6,910 nucleotides of DNA from CAZUQP01 sp964484285 (lineage in GTDB: Bacteria > Pseudomonadota > Gammaproteobacteria > DSM-16500), in NCBI GenBank assembly GCA_964484285.1, contig CAZAEO010000106.1, positions 1-6,910 of the forward strand, in the 5' to 3' direction. The notes under the pieces were generated by a model that worked only from the letters and a program-made list of their open reading frames with translations, searched no databases and had not been told where the DNA came from. The position numbers and the translations under genes were made by a program. Positions 1 through 6,228 of this stretch are shown piece by piece; the stretch's first letter is position 1, and every line of letters starts with the position of its first letter.

Positions 1-2
1 TT

Positions 3-410
3 AGTTATCCTAAACCCGCGTGGAAAAAAGCATTACGAGCTGCCGTTGGTTCGCTATGCTTTCTTGTAGCGGCAGCAGCAACGCTTGTTTTCGGTGCAGC
101 GACCTTGGCATTGGGACTCGCATCTGTCGCCATTATCCCTCTTGCTCTACTGCCTATCGCTGCTAAAGCAACCGCCGTGTGCGCAGAACTCGCTATAACA
201 GCAGTCAAGTACATGCAGAATGAAATAGAAATTGATAAAGTTCAAGGAGCTGCTGAAAAAGTCGAAGAATCCACAAAGCTTATACATAAGACCCTCGAAC
301 AACATCAACAGTCACCTGTAAAGGACGCAAGGGAAGCAAAGAACGTCGTTGAAGAGCCGCAAAACAATACCGAACAACATGATGGATATCGTAGAAGCAT
401 GAGACGATAA
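3..410 (+). CDS. 3' end of an unrecognised gene: hydrophobic hairpin plus charged helical tail (partial)
   Basis: The reading frame is open to the left edge of the window and ends at TAA 408-410, so about 135 C-terminal residues are visible and the true start lies outside. A TTG at 105 could serve as a start, but the frame continues sensibly upstream of it (SYPKPAWKKALRAAVGS). The first part is an Ala/Leu/Val-rich stretch of roughly 50 residues, long enough for two membrane-spanning helices or a hairpin. It is followed by a hydrophilic, probably helical tail rich in Glu, Lys and Gln (around EKVEESTKLIHKTLEQH), and the protein ends in the basic RRSMRR. I do not recognise the family. A hydrophobic hairpin with a Glu-rich soluble tail is common among Legionellales secreted effectors but also among ordinary small membrane proteins. 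The gene converges on the I42 inhibitor gene, with about 80 bases between the two stop codons. I am fairly sure it is coding and have no evidence for a function. Confidence 0.7.
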   Translation, partial: SYPKPAWKKALRAAVGSLCFLVAAAATLVFGAATLALGLASVAIIPLALLPIAAKATAVCAELAITAVKYMQNEIEIDKVQGAAEKVEESTKLIHKTLEQHQQSPVKDAREAKNVVEEPQNNTEQHDGYRRSMRR

Positions 411-492
411 GCTCGAAACGTTCAAATGCAAATGTAGATTTTATTAATTTCTTTGGCCATTTTTCCAAAATAGAAACAATTGAATTTTTTAT

Positions 493-888
493 TCATCGCA
501 TCGTCACAGTAAACACTAATTGTTGAGCATCATCAGCCACAGTCCATGGGCGTGCATACACAAAACGCATCACGGTTTGCTGAGGGACAACAAACCCAGC
601 GGGTTTTATCCGAAATGTCCACACATCATACCCCGATGCGCCCATTAATTTTTTATCTGCTGGCGGTTCAAAAACATGTTTCACAGGTTGAATCAAATTA
701 GCATCATAGCTACGCAAAAACCACGAATACCCTGTCGTTGGGTTGGATTTTAATTTAATAATAAACTCTGGATGATTGGCTAATACCATCACTGCAAGTT
801 TATCTTCTGTATAAACGGAATTTGCATTTGCTGCGAATACGGAATGAAAAAACAGTAATAAAACCGCAACACCCTTTAACACACGCAT
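493..888 (-). CDS. Chagasin/I42-family cysteine protease inhibitor, exported
   Basis: The product is 131 aa. It starts with a signal peptide (MRVLKGVAVLLLFFHSVFA, likely cut near A19-A22), so it should act in the periplasm or outside the cell. The mature part carries the three loops by which chagasin-type inhibitors plug papain-like (C1) proteases: NPTTGYSW at 49-56, G-A-S-G-x-x-x-W at 83-90, and RPW at 113-115. The second loop has Ser where family members usually have Gly, a mild departure. The length is normal for a secreted member. An upstream in-frame ATG (909) would add seven residues, but GGAGG lies four bases before the ATG at 888, so 888 is chosen; the longer form would also put polar residues before the signal peptide. 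The start lies inside the end of lpxK (13-base overlap), so the gene is probably translated with it as the last gene of the msbA operon. The target could be a host lysosomal cathepsin or the cell's own protease. Family assignment is firm, target unknown. Confidence 0.87.
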   Translation of the reverse strand: MRVLKGVAVLLLFFHSVFAANANSVYTEDKLAVMVLANHPEFIIKLKSNPTTGYSWFLRSYDANLIQPVKHVFEPPADKKLMGASGYDVWTFRIKPAGFVVPQQTVMRFVYARPWTVADDAQQLVFTVTMR

Positions 889-1871
889 AATGCCTCCAAT
901 TGTTGACATATTTTATTTGCTAAATTTCCATTAACTTTGGCGGTCACTGGTAAAAACCAATGTCTTTCATCAGCCAATTTTCCACATTTTACGGCGTCTT
1001 TCTCTGTCATGAGGACAGATAATCCATCTGCAAAATAAATATCATCGCGCGCGAACAGATGATGATCTGGAACAGCATGTTCAATCACTTTAATGTGTGA
1101 TGCGCGCAGAAATGAAAAAAACCGTTCTGGATGACCCGTACCTGCAACCGCATGCACAAGCTGTTGATGAAAATGACTTAATGGAAGTATTTTCTGTGGA
1201 TGTTGCACTGAAACTACTGTATCACCTACAAGCTCCATCCGTTCCGCATGATGGATAGCATGTGTTGCCTCTCCATTCATCACTAAAAAATCTGTACGTT
1301 TTAAGCGACTGATAGGTTCACGTAAAGGCCCTGCGGGAAGTAAACAACGATTGCCGAATTGACGCGCAGCATCCACAATGGCAATTTCAATATGACGACC
1401 CAAACGATAATGCTGCAAACCGTCATCAGCGATGATGACATTACACGTGGTTTTTTTTAATAATTCTTTCACCGCTAAAACACGATCAACAGCAACAACC
1501 ATCGGACAGTTTGTCCGTTGTGCTAATAATACGGCTTCATCACCTACCCAAGCTGGATCAGCATGCTTATTTACCCACTGCGGCACAGTATGTTTTTTTC
1601 CACCCACCCCGCGACTCACCATACCTGGCCGATATCCTTTTTTTTGTAACACGTCAGCGAGCCAAATAACGAAAGGCGTTTTACCCGTACCACCCACCGT
1701 AATGTTACCCACCACAATAACAGGCACAGAAAAATAATGCGTTGGCAGCAACTTACAGCGAAATAAAAAATAACGACCGGCTACTACAAAACGAAATAAC
1801 CACGAAAACGGTAACAATAACACCGTTAGCCAACGATAGGATGTACTGTACCAGTACTTCTCTAATTTCAT
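876..1871 (-). CDS. lpxK: Tetraacyldisaccharide 4'-kinase LpxK
   Basis: The 331-aa protein (E. coli LpxK is about 328) transfers phosphate from ATP to the 4' position of the lipid A disaccharide, giving lipid IVA, at the cytoplasmic face of the inner membrane. A hydrophobic N-terminal segment at about residues 15-32 is the membrane anchor. The P-loop reads GNITVGGTGKTP (55-66). Next come GDEAVLLA (110-117), the family hallmark DDGLQHYRLGR (149-159), LLPAGPLREP (177-186), GTGHPERFF (244-252) and LMTEKDAVKC (287-296). All blocks are in the family order and no part is missing. The usual SRGYGGK appears as SRGVGGK. Its ATG shares one base with the msbA stop (TAATG), with GAGGT nine bases upstream, so translation is probably coupled. 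The msbA-lpxK order is the classic gammaproteobacterial arrangement, and MsbA later exports the mature product of this pathway. Confidence 0.97.
   Translation of the reverse strand: MKLEKYWYSTSYRWLTVLLLPFSWLFRFVVAGRYFLFRCKLLPTHYFSVPVIVVGNITVGGTGKTPFVIWLADVLQKKGYRPGMVSRGVGGKKHTVPQWVNKHADPAWVGDEAVLLAQRTNCPMVVAVDRVLAVKELLKKTTCNVIIADDGLQHYRLGRHIEIAIVDAARQFGNRCLLPAGPLREPISRLKRTDFLVMNGEATHAIHHAERMELVGDTVVSVQHPQKILPLSHFHQQLVHAVAGTGHPERFFSFLRASHIKVIEHAVPDHHLFARDDIYFADGLSVLMTEKDAVKCGKLADERHWFLPVTAKVNGNLANKICQQLEALCVC
893..897 (-). promoter_or_regulatory. Shine-Dalgarno that fixes the I42 inhibitor start
   Basis: On the minus strand GGAGG is followed by CATT and then the ATG at 888-886. It sits inside the reading frame of the longer alternative (ATG at 909) and therefore favours the shorter start. 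It also lies within the last codons of lpxK, as expected for a translationally linked gene. Confidence 0.75.
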
Positions 1872-3646
1872 TATTGAGCGACCTCAATCTCTTTAAATTG
1901 CATTTTATACAATTTTGCATAAGCTCCATCCTGAACTAATAAATCACTATGCGTACCCATCTCTACGATACGACCCTGATCAAATACCATAATTTTATTG
2001 GCATGTTCGACAGTCGACAAACGATGCGCGATAACTAACGTTGTGCGCTGACGCATTAATGCATCCAAGGCTGCTTGAATGTAACGTTCGGATTCTGTGT
2101 CTAAAGCCGATGTGGCTTCATCTAAAATTAAAATAGGTGCATTTTTTAAAATAGCACGCGCGATTGCAATTCGTTGCCGTTGACCACCTGAAAGCAACAC
2201 ACCGTTTTCACCCACCAGAGTATCCAAGCCCTGCGGCAACTCTGTAATAAAATCCAATGCGTATGAAGCCATTGCTGCAGCAATGATGCTATCTTCCCCC
2301 ACCCTATCAAAACTTCCATAGGCAATGTTATTTCGAATAGTATCATTAAAAAGCGTGACATGCTGTGAAACAATAGCAAATTGTCGGCGTAAGTCGCTTA
2401 GTCTATAGTGATGAATTGAAATATCATCCAGTAAAATATTCCCAGTAAAATCCGCATAAAAACGCGGCAACAAATTGATGAAAGTAGATTTTCCACTGCC
2501 TGATCGCCCAACTAAAGCAACAATTTCACCCGGAGCCACATCAAAATGAATATCATGCAACACATTTTTTTCGAGATGATAAGCAAATCCGACATGCTGA
2601 ATTGACAATTTTCCTTTTGCACGTAACAAGGTTTGCGTGCCCGCATCATTTTCCATTTTTTCATCTAACATTTCAAACACTGTTTGGGCACCGGCTAATC
2701 CACGATATAATTTATTCTGCATTGTAGTTAAATCTTTCATCGGTTTTAACAACGCCAACATGGCTGCAATCAATGTCACAAAACCGCCGGGCGACAAAAT
2801 AGAACCTGCGATATCCAGTGTAGCAATATACAATGTAATGGATAAAGCAATTGCCGCCACCAACTGCACACTAGAAACACTCCAAGAACGTGCAGCAACG
2901 ACTTTCATTTCACGTTGCCGATTGACCCGTGTCGCTTTATTAAATTTTTCAATTTCATACTGTTCTCCACCAAATCCACGCACCACTTTGTAACCTTCAA
3001 TATTTTCCTCTGCTGCGTGCGTCAAGGCGCTCATCGATTCTTGAATATTTAAACTCAAACGTCTGACCCGTTTGCTGGTATAACGCATAATCATCACAAT
3101 CAATGGAATAATCAAAAAATATAATAAAGATAATTTCCAACTCATTTTAAACATAACGATCAATAAACCGATGATAAAAAATCCCGATTGTATCGCTGTC
3201 GTTAATACATCCGCACTGGCATTGGCAACTTGCTCAACGCTATATAAAATGATTGAAAGTAGATGACCCGACGTTGAACGATCATAAAATCGTGTAGGTA
3301 ATCGTTGTAAATGGGTAAAAAGATCTTGGCGTAATTGCATAATGACATTGCGCGAAACTGACGCAATATTGTAGTTTGAAAAAAAACTGGCGAAACCACG
3401 CAGCATGAACACAACTAATACCAGTAAAGGCGCCATCTGCAAAAAATTAGGGTCTTTGGCAACCAATCCTTTGTTAATGAGCGGTTTTAAAAAATAAATA
3501 AACCAGGCATCAATCCCTGAATAAACCATACTCGCTACTAATGCAATAACCAATGATAGCCAATAACGACGCACATAGGTAAATAAACGTTTATAGATAA
3601 CGTAGGCATTTGCAATGTGTTTAGGTTCAACTGCAGTCATAAGCAT
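1871..3646 (-). CDS. msbA: Lipid A export ABC transporter MsbA (permease-ATPase)
   Basis: MsbA is a homodimeric half-transporter that flips core-lipid A from the inner to the outer leaflet of the inner membrane. The 591-aa chain has the expected two parts. A six-helix membrane domain covers roughly residues 28-305. A nucleotide-binding domain follows, with Walker A GRSGSGKST (380-388), Q-loop Q428, signature LSGGQ (485-489), Walker B ILILDE with catalytic E510, and switch His541. The family is usually about 580 aa, so the length fits. The ATG at 3646 gives MLMTAVEPKH; an ATG two codons later (3640) is equally possible, and neither has a clear Shine-Dalgarno. It is the first gene of a leftward operon with lpxK, which strongly favours MsbA over a general multidrug exporter. 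A likely extended -10 promoter lies just upstream. Confidence 0.96.
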   Translation of the reverse strand: MLMTAVEPKHIANAYVIYKRLFTYVRRYWLSLVIALVASMVYSGIDAWFIYFLKPLINKGLVAKDPNFLQMAPLLVLVVFMLRGFASFFSNYNIASVSRNVIMQLRQDLFTHLQRLPTRFYDRSTSGHLLSIILYSVEQVANASADVLTTAIQSGFFIIGLLIVMFKMSWKLSLLYFLIIPLIVMIMRYTSKRVRRLSLNIQESMSALTHAAEENIEGYKVVRGFGGEQYEIEKFNKATRVNRQREMKVVAARSWSVSSVQLVAAIALSITLYIATLDIAGSILSPGGFVTLIAAMLALLKPMKDLTTMQNKLYRGLAGAQTVFEMLDEKMENDAGTQTLLRAKGKLSIQHVGFAYHLEKNVLHDIHFDVAPGEIVALVGRSGSGKSTFINLLPRFYADFTGNILLDDISIHHYRLSDLRRQFAIVSQHVTLFNDTIRNNIAYGSFDRVGEDSIIAAAMASYALDFITELPQGLDTLVGENGVLLSGGQRQRIAIARAILKNAPILILDEATSALDTESERYIQAALDALMRQRTTLVIAHRLSTVEHANKIMVFDQGRIVEMGTHSDLLVQDGAYAKLYKMQFKEIEVAQ

Positions 3647-3673
3647 TTACATCGATAGAAAATGCGGTATTCT
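3646..3673 (+). promoter_or_regulatory. Candidate sigma70 promoter of dapD-dapE
   Basis: TTTACA (3646-3651) and TATTCT (3668-3673) are separated by 16 bases, a fair sigma70 match (TTGACA/TATAAT). Transcription would start near 3680, giving a leader of roughly 20 bases before dapD. The -35 touches the msbA start codon and the -10 overlaps the msbA -10 on the other strand. Confidence 0.45.
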
Positions 3674-3677
3674 AACA
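3669..3677 (-). promoter_or_regulatory. Candidate extended -10 promoter of the msbA-lpxK-I42 operon
   Basis: The minus strand reads TGTTAGAAT, an extended -10 (TGn plus TAGAAT), which can work without a good -35; none is visible at 16-18 bases upstream. A start site near 3662 would leave a leader of about 16 bases before the ATG at 3646. It overlaps the -10 of the divergent dapD promoter. Identified by eye only. Confidence 0.45.
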
Positions 3678-3689
3678 TTAAAATCTTCC

Positions 3690-3693
3690 AGGA
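3690..3693 (+). promoter_or_regulatory. Shine-Dalgarno that decides the dapD start
   Basis: AGGA lies eight bases before the ATG at 3702 but only two before the in-frame ATG at 3696. Spacing therefore favours 3702, which also gives the 274-residue length of E. coli DapD. Confidence 0.6.
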
Positions 3694-3701
3694 TCATGTA
3701 C

Positions 3702-4526
3702 ATGCCAAAAAACATCATTGAAGCCGCCTTTGAAAACCGCACAGCACTCACACCCCAGAACGCACCCGCCAAACTTAAAGAAGCTATAAACGAAGCAATG
3801 GCTTTACTCGATTCAGGCAAAGCACGGGTTGCAGAAAAAATTCAAGGGACCTGGCAAACACACCCATGGTTGAAAAAAGCGGTTCTGCTCTATTTTCGTC
3901 TATACGACAATCAACTCATGCAAAGCGGCTGCATGCAGTACTTTGATAAAGTTCCCTTAAAATTCAGTCAAGCAACTGAAGCTGAACTTAAAATAGCCGG
4001 TGTACGCATTGTCCCACCCGCTGTTGCTAGACGAGGCACATTTATTGCACCCAATACCATTTTAATGCCTTCCTACGTGAATATGGGTGCGTACATTGAT
4101 TCAGGCTCACTCATTGACACATGGGCCACTGTCGGTTCATGCGCGCAAATTGGGAAGAACGTGCATCTCTCTGGCGGCGTAGGGATTGGTGGTGTACTAG
4201 AACCTTTGCAAGCAAATCCCACCATCATTGAAGATAATTGTTTTATTGGTGCACGTTCAGAAATTGTCGAAGGCGTGATTGTCGAAGAGGGCTCAGTCAT
4301 TTCTATGGGTGTTTATATTGGGCAAAGCACTCGTATTTATGATCGAACAACAGGCAAAATCAGCTATGGACGCATCCCACCAGGATCGGTTGTCGTCTCC
4401 GGAAACTTGCCCAGCAGTGATGGAAAATATAGCCTCTATTGCGCTGTGATTGTAAAACAAGTGGATGCACGCACCCGCGAGAAAGTATCCCTGAATGAAT
4501 TGCTACGCGAAGCAACTATTGAATAA
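3702..4526 (+). CDS. dapD: Tetrahydrodipicolinate N-succinyltransferase DapD
   Basis: DapD transfers succinate from succinyl-CoA to tetrahydrodipicolinate, the committed step of the succinylase branch leading to meso-diaminopimelate (peptidoglycan) and lysine, in the cytoplasm. The protein is 274 aa. A helical N-terminal domain (about 1-100, including PWLKKAVLLYFR) precedes a left-handed beta-helix of hexapeptide repeats (about 105-225). The very conserved core includes LMPSYVN (121-127), DTWATVGSCAQIGKN (139-153), HLSGGVGIGGVLEPLQ (155-170) and GARSEIVEGV (183-192). A C-terminal cap carries SGNLPSSDGKYSLYCAVIVK (233-252). Long stretches of the core match E. coli DapD as I recall it. The reading frame extends upstream to 3615, but that would run into msbA and add residues absent from the family. 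dapE follows after nine bases in the same operon. Classification is secure. Confidence 0.97.
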   Translation: MPKNIIEAAFENRTALTPQNAPAKLKEAINEAMALLDSGKARVAEKIQGTWQTHPWLKKAVLLYFRLYDNQLMQSGCMQYFDKVPLKFSQATEAELKIAGVRIVPPAVARRGTFIAPNTILMPSYVNMGAYIDSGSLIDTWATVGSCAQIGKNVHLSGGVGIGGVLEPLQANPTIIEDNCFIGARSEIVEGVIVEEGSVISMGVYIGQSTRIYDRTTGKISYGRIPPGSVVVSGNLPSSDGKYSLYCAVIVKQVDARTREKVSLNELLREATIE

Positions 4527-4535
4527 AGGAACAAC

Positions 4536-5663
4536 ATGGCTACCCTTGAATTATTAAAACAACTCATCGCACGCCCATCCATTACCCCTCATGATGCGGG
4601 CTGTCAGGACATCATTAGTAACCGACTCAAAGCATTAGGTTTTGAAATTGAATTGATGTACTTCGGTGATGTTACTAATTTATGGGCACGACATAAAAAC
4701 CACGTGCCCTTAGTGGCATTTGCAGGCCACACAGACGTCGTACCACCAGGTCCACTTGATCAATGGCACAGCGACCCCTTTATGCCTACTGAGCGTAGCG
4801 AATGCCTTTATGGCCGTGGTGCTGCTGATATGAAAAGCGGTTTAGCTGCTATGGTCATCGCTGCTGAAAATTTTATTCGTGCCAATCCTGATTATCATGG
4901 CTCGATTGCGTTTTTAATTACCAGTGACGAAGAAGGCGCTAGCATTAATGGCACCAAAAAAGTGATCGAAAAATTAACAGCGCGAAACGAGAGTATTGAC
5001 TATTGCATTATTGGTGAAGCTAACAGTGAAAAATTTTTAGGTGATCAAATTCGGGTAGGCCGGCGCGGTTCATTACACGGCAAATTAACCGTATTTGGCA
5101 AGCAAGGCCATGTTGCCTACCCAGAAGCAACGCAAAATCCCATTCACCTGCTCGCCCCTGCGTTACAGGAATTAGTTGCTGTTCAATGGGACAAGGGCAA
5201 TGACTACTTTCCACCTACTTCATTGCAAGTTTCAACTATTCATGCAGGATTAGGCGCAACCAATGTGGTGCCGGGCGAACTCCACCTGTTATTTAATTTT
5301 CGCTTTTCAACCGCTGTGACTGTGTCAGAATTGCAGCAACGTGTGACTCATATCTTAGAAAAACATAAATTGAACTTTGACCTGCAATGGGAGTTATCGG
5401 GTAACCCTTTTCTAACTAAACAAGGAAAACTCATTGCTACTGCGCAAGAAACAATCAAAGAATTCACTGGCCTCGACCCTAAATTATCCACTGGAGGCGG
5501 TACGTCAGATGGTCGATTTATTGCGCCAACCGGCACTGAAGTTGTTGAAATTGGCCCGTGTAACAGCAGTATTCATCAAGTGAATGAGCATGTGCGTATC
5601 GCTGATTTAGATAAATTGGTTGAGATTTATCAGCATATATTAAATAAATTGCTAGCACTCTAA
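4536..5663 (+). CDS. dapE: Succinyl-diaminopimelate desuccinylase DapE
   Basis: DapE is a di-zinc M20-family hydrolase that splits N-succinyl-LL-diaminopimelate into succinate and LL-diaminopimelate, downstream of DapD in the same pathway. The length, 375 aa, is that of the E. coli enzyme. All metal and catalytic residues are in place: H65 and D67 in AGHTDVVP, D98 in GRGAADMK, catalytic E132 and zinc ligand E133 in SDEEG, E161 in GEANSEK, and H347 in NSSIHQVNEH. The dimerisation lid lies roughly between residues 178 and 290, starting near GSLHGKLTVFGKQGHVAYPE. AAGGA ends five bases before the ATG. The gap to dapD is nine bases, so the two are co-transcribed. M20 relatives such as ArgE are possible in principle, but the lid motif and dapD linkage make DapE clear. 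Confidence 0.97.
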   Translation: MATLELLKQLIARPSITPHDAGCQDIISNRLKALGFEIELMYFGDVTNLWARHKNHVPLVAFAGHTDVVPPGPLDQWHSDPFMPTERSECLYGRGAADMKSGLAAMVIAAENFIRANPDYHGSIAFLITSDEEGASINGTKKVIEKLTARNESIDYCIIGEANSEKFLGDQIRVGRRGSLHGKLTVFGKQGHVAYPEATQNPIHLLAPALQELVAVQWDKGNDYFPPTSLQVSTIHAGLGATNVVPGELHLLFNFRFSTAVTVSELQQRVTHILEKHKLNFDLQWELSGNPFLTKQGKLIATAQETIKEFTGLDPKLSTGGGTSDGRFIAPTGTEVVEIGPCNSSIHQVNEHVRIADLDKLVEIYQHILNKLLAL

Positions 5664-5666
5664 TAT

Positions 5667-5699
5667 TTTAAGACTCTCTTAAGCTTATTACCTTATCTT
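5667..5699 (+). promoter_or_regulatory. Candidate PmrA box and -10 for the two downstream small genes
   Basis: TTTAAG (5667-5672) and CTTAAG (5678-5683) form a direct repeat with five bases between them, an 11-base period. This equals the enteric PmrA box (YTTAAG-N5-YTTAAG) and has the TTAA spacing reported for PmrA-controlled Dot/Icm genes of Coxiella and Legionella. A possible -10, TATCTT (5694-5699), lies ten bases downstream, so the repeat would cover the -35 region as OmpR-family activators usually do. It sits directly after dapE and 70 bases before the first small gene. The region is AT-rich and chance occurrence cannot be excluded. No pmrA gene is in the window. Confidence 0.5.
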
Positions 5700-5753
5700 G
5701 CATCAAAATTATTTAATTATTTTTTTTAGGCAAACTTCATAGAGGGTCACAAC

Positions 5754-6215
5754 ATGCCACGGTTTTTTAGTACGCAAGAACAACGCAAGTTTTTAAGTAA
5801 AGAAGCATATAGTGATGTAAAAGCAGGTAAACTCTCTTCCCATCAATATTTTTATGATCGTCTGAAAACAGGGGAGCCATCTTCAACTACATTATCATCG
5901 AGCACCGATAGCGCTACTCCTACTGATGCTACATCTCCCCCATCTTCGATAGAAATTAATTCCACCCCAAAAACAGCATCAAGACATTCAAAAAAAATGA
6001 TCGCTGAAAATACGCAGGCTATACAAAACTTCGCGGCGGAGACAGATAATGATGCAGAACGAGACTCAAATAAAAATTCATCTGCCTCGAAAAAAAAATC
6101 GAGTGGATTATGGAGATGTCTTTTCTGTTGTTTCGGCATAAATACCGATGTCGAAGAACCGAAGCAAAAAGAATTGGCGCAAAATTTGCTCGTTAAAAAT
6201 TCTATAAATAGGTAA
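5754..6215 (+). CDS. Unrecognised 153-aa effector-like protein with KKKSS and cysteine-cluster motif
   Basis: No family is recognised. The N-terminal 40 residues (MPRFFSTQEQRKFLSKEAY onward) look like a small helical unit with aromatic residues. Residues 41-75 are a Ser/Thr/Pro-rich linker and 76-112 a hydrophilic region. Then comes KKKSSGLWRCLFCCFG at 113-128, followed by a 25-residue tail with several Glu and Lys and Ile at the -3 position. The only cysteines, C122, C125 and C126, are in the motif. There is no signal peptide or full membrane helix. A basic patch next to Trp/Leu/Phe and clustered cysteines resembles an S-acylation site for membrane attachment. A Glu-containing C-terminal tail with a hydrophobic residue at -3 is compatible with Dot/Icm secretion. 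The start is supported by AGAGGG seven bases upstream. The next gene encodes the same module after a 13-base gap. Coding status is likely; the effector role is inferred. Confidence 0.78.
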   Translation: MPRFFSTQEQRKFLSKEAYSDVKAGKLSSHQYFYDRLKTGEPSSTTLSSSTDSATPTDATSPPSSIEINSTPKTASRHSKKMIAENTQAIQNFAAETDNDAERDSNKNSSASKKKSSGLWRCLFCCFGINTDVEEPKQKELAQNLLVKNSINR

Positions 6216-6228
6216 TGGAGTAGGCTCA

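Noticed and set aside
452..469. TTTGG/CCAAA hairpin in the gap between the two converging left-hand genes
   Set aside because: It has five base pairs, an eight-base loop and no T-run on either strand. I see no convincing terminator for either gene in 411-492.
889..909. Seven-residue upstream extension of the I42 inhibitor
   Set aside because: The GGAGG lies inside this stretch and points to the ATG at 888, which also gives a cleaner signal peptide.
1432..1737. Plus-strand open frame of 101 codons inside lpxK
   Set aside because: It lies wholly within a conserved gene on the other strand and its translation shows no domain.
3615..3701. Upstream extension of dapD
   Set aside because: It would overlap the msbA start, adds residues not found in DapD, and lacks a ribosome binding site. 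The ATG at 3702 is well placed.
5668..5682. Inverted repeat TTAAGA-CTC-TCTTAA just after dapE, possible terminator
   Set aside because: The stem is six AT-rich pairs and no T-run follows. The same bases are better explained as a PmrA-type direct repeat.
5707..5727. AATTA-TT-TAATT followed by a T8 run, possible terminator
   Set aside because: The stem is only five A-T pairs and would not be stable. It is probably just an AT-rich leader.
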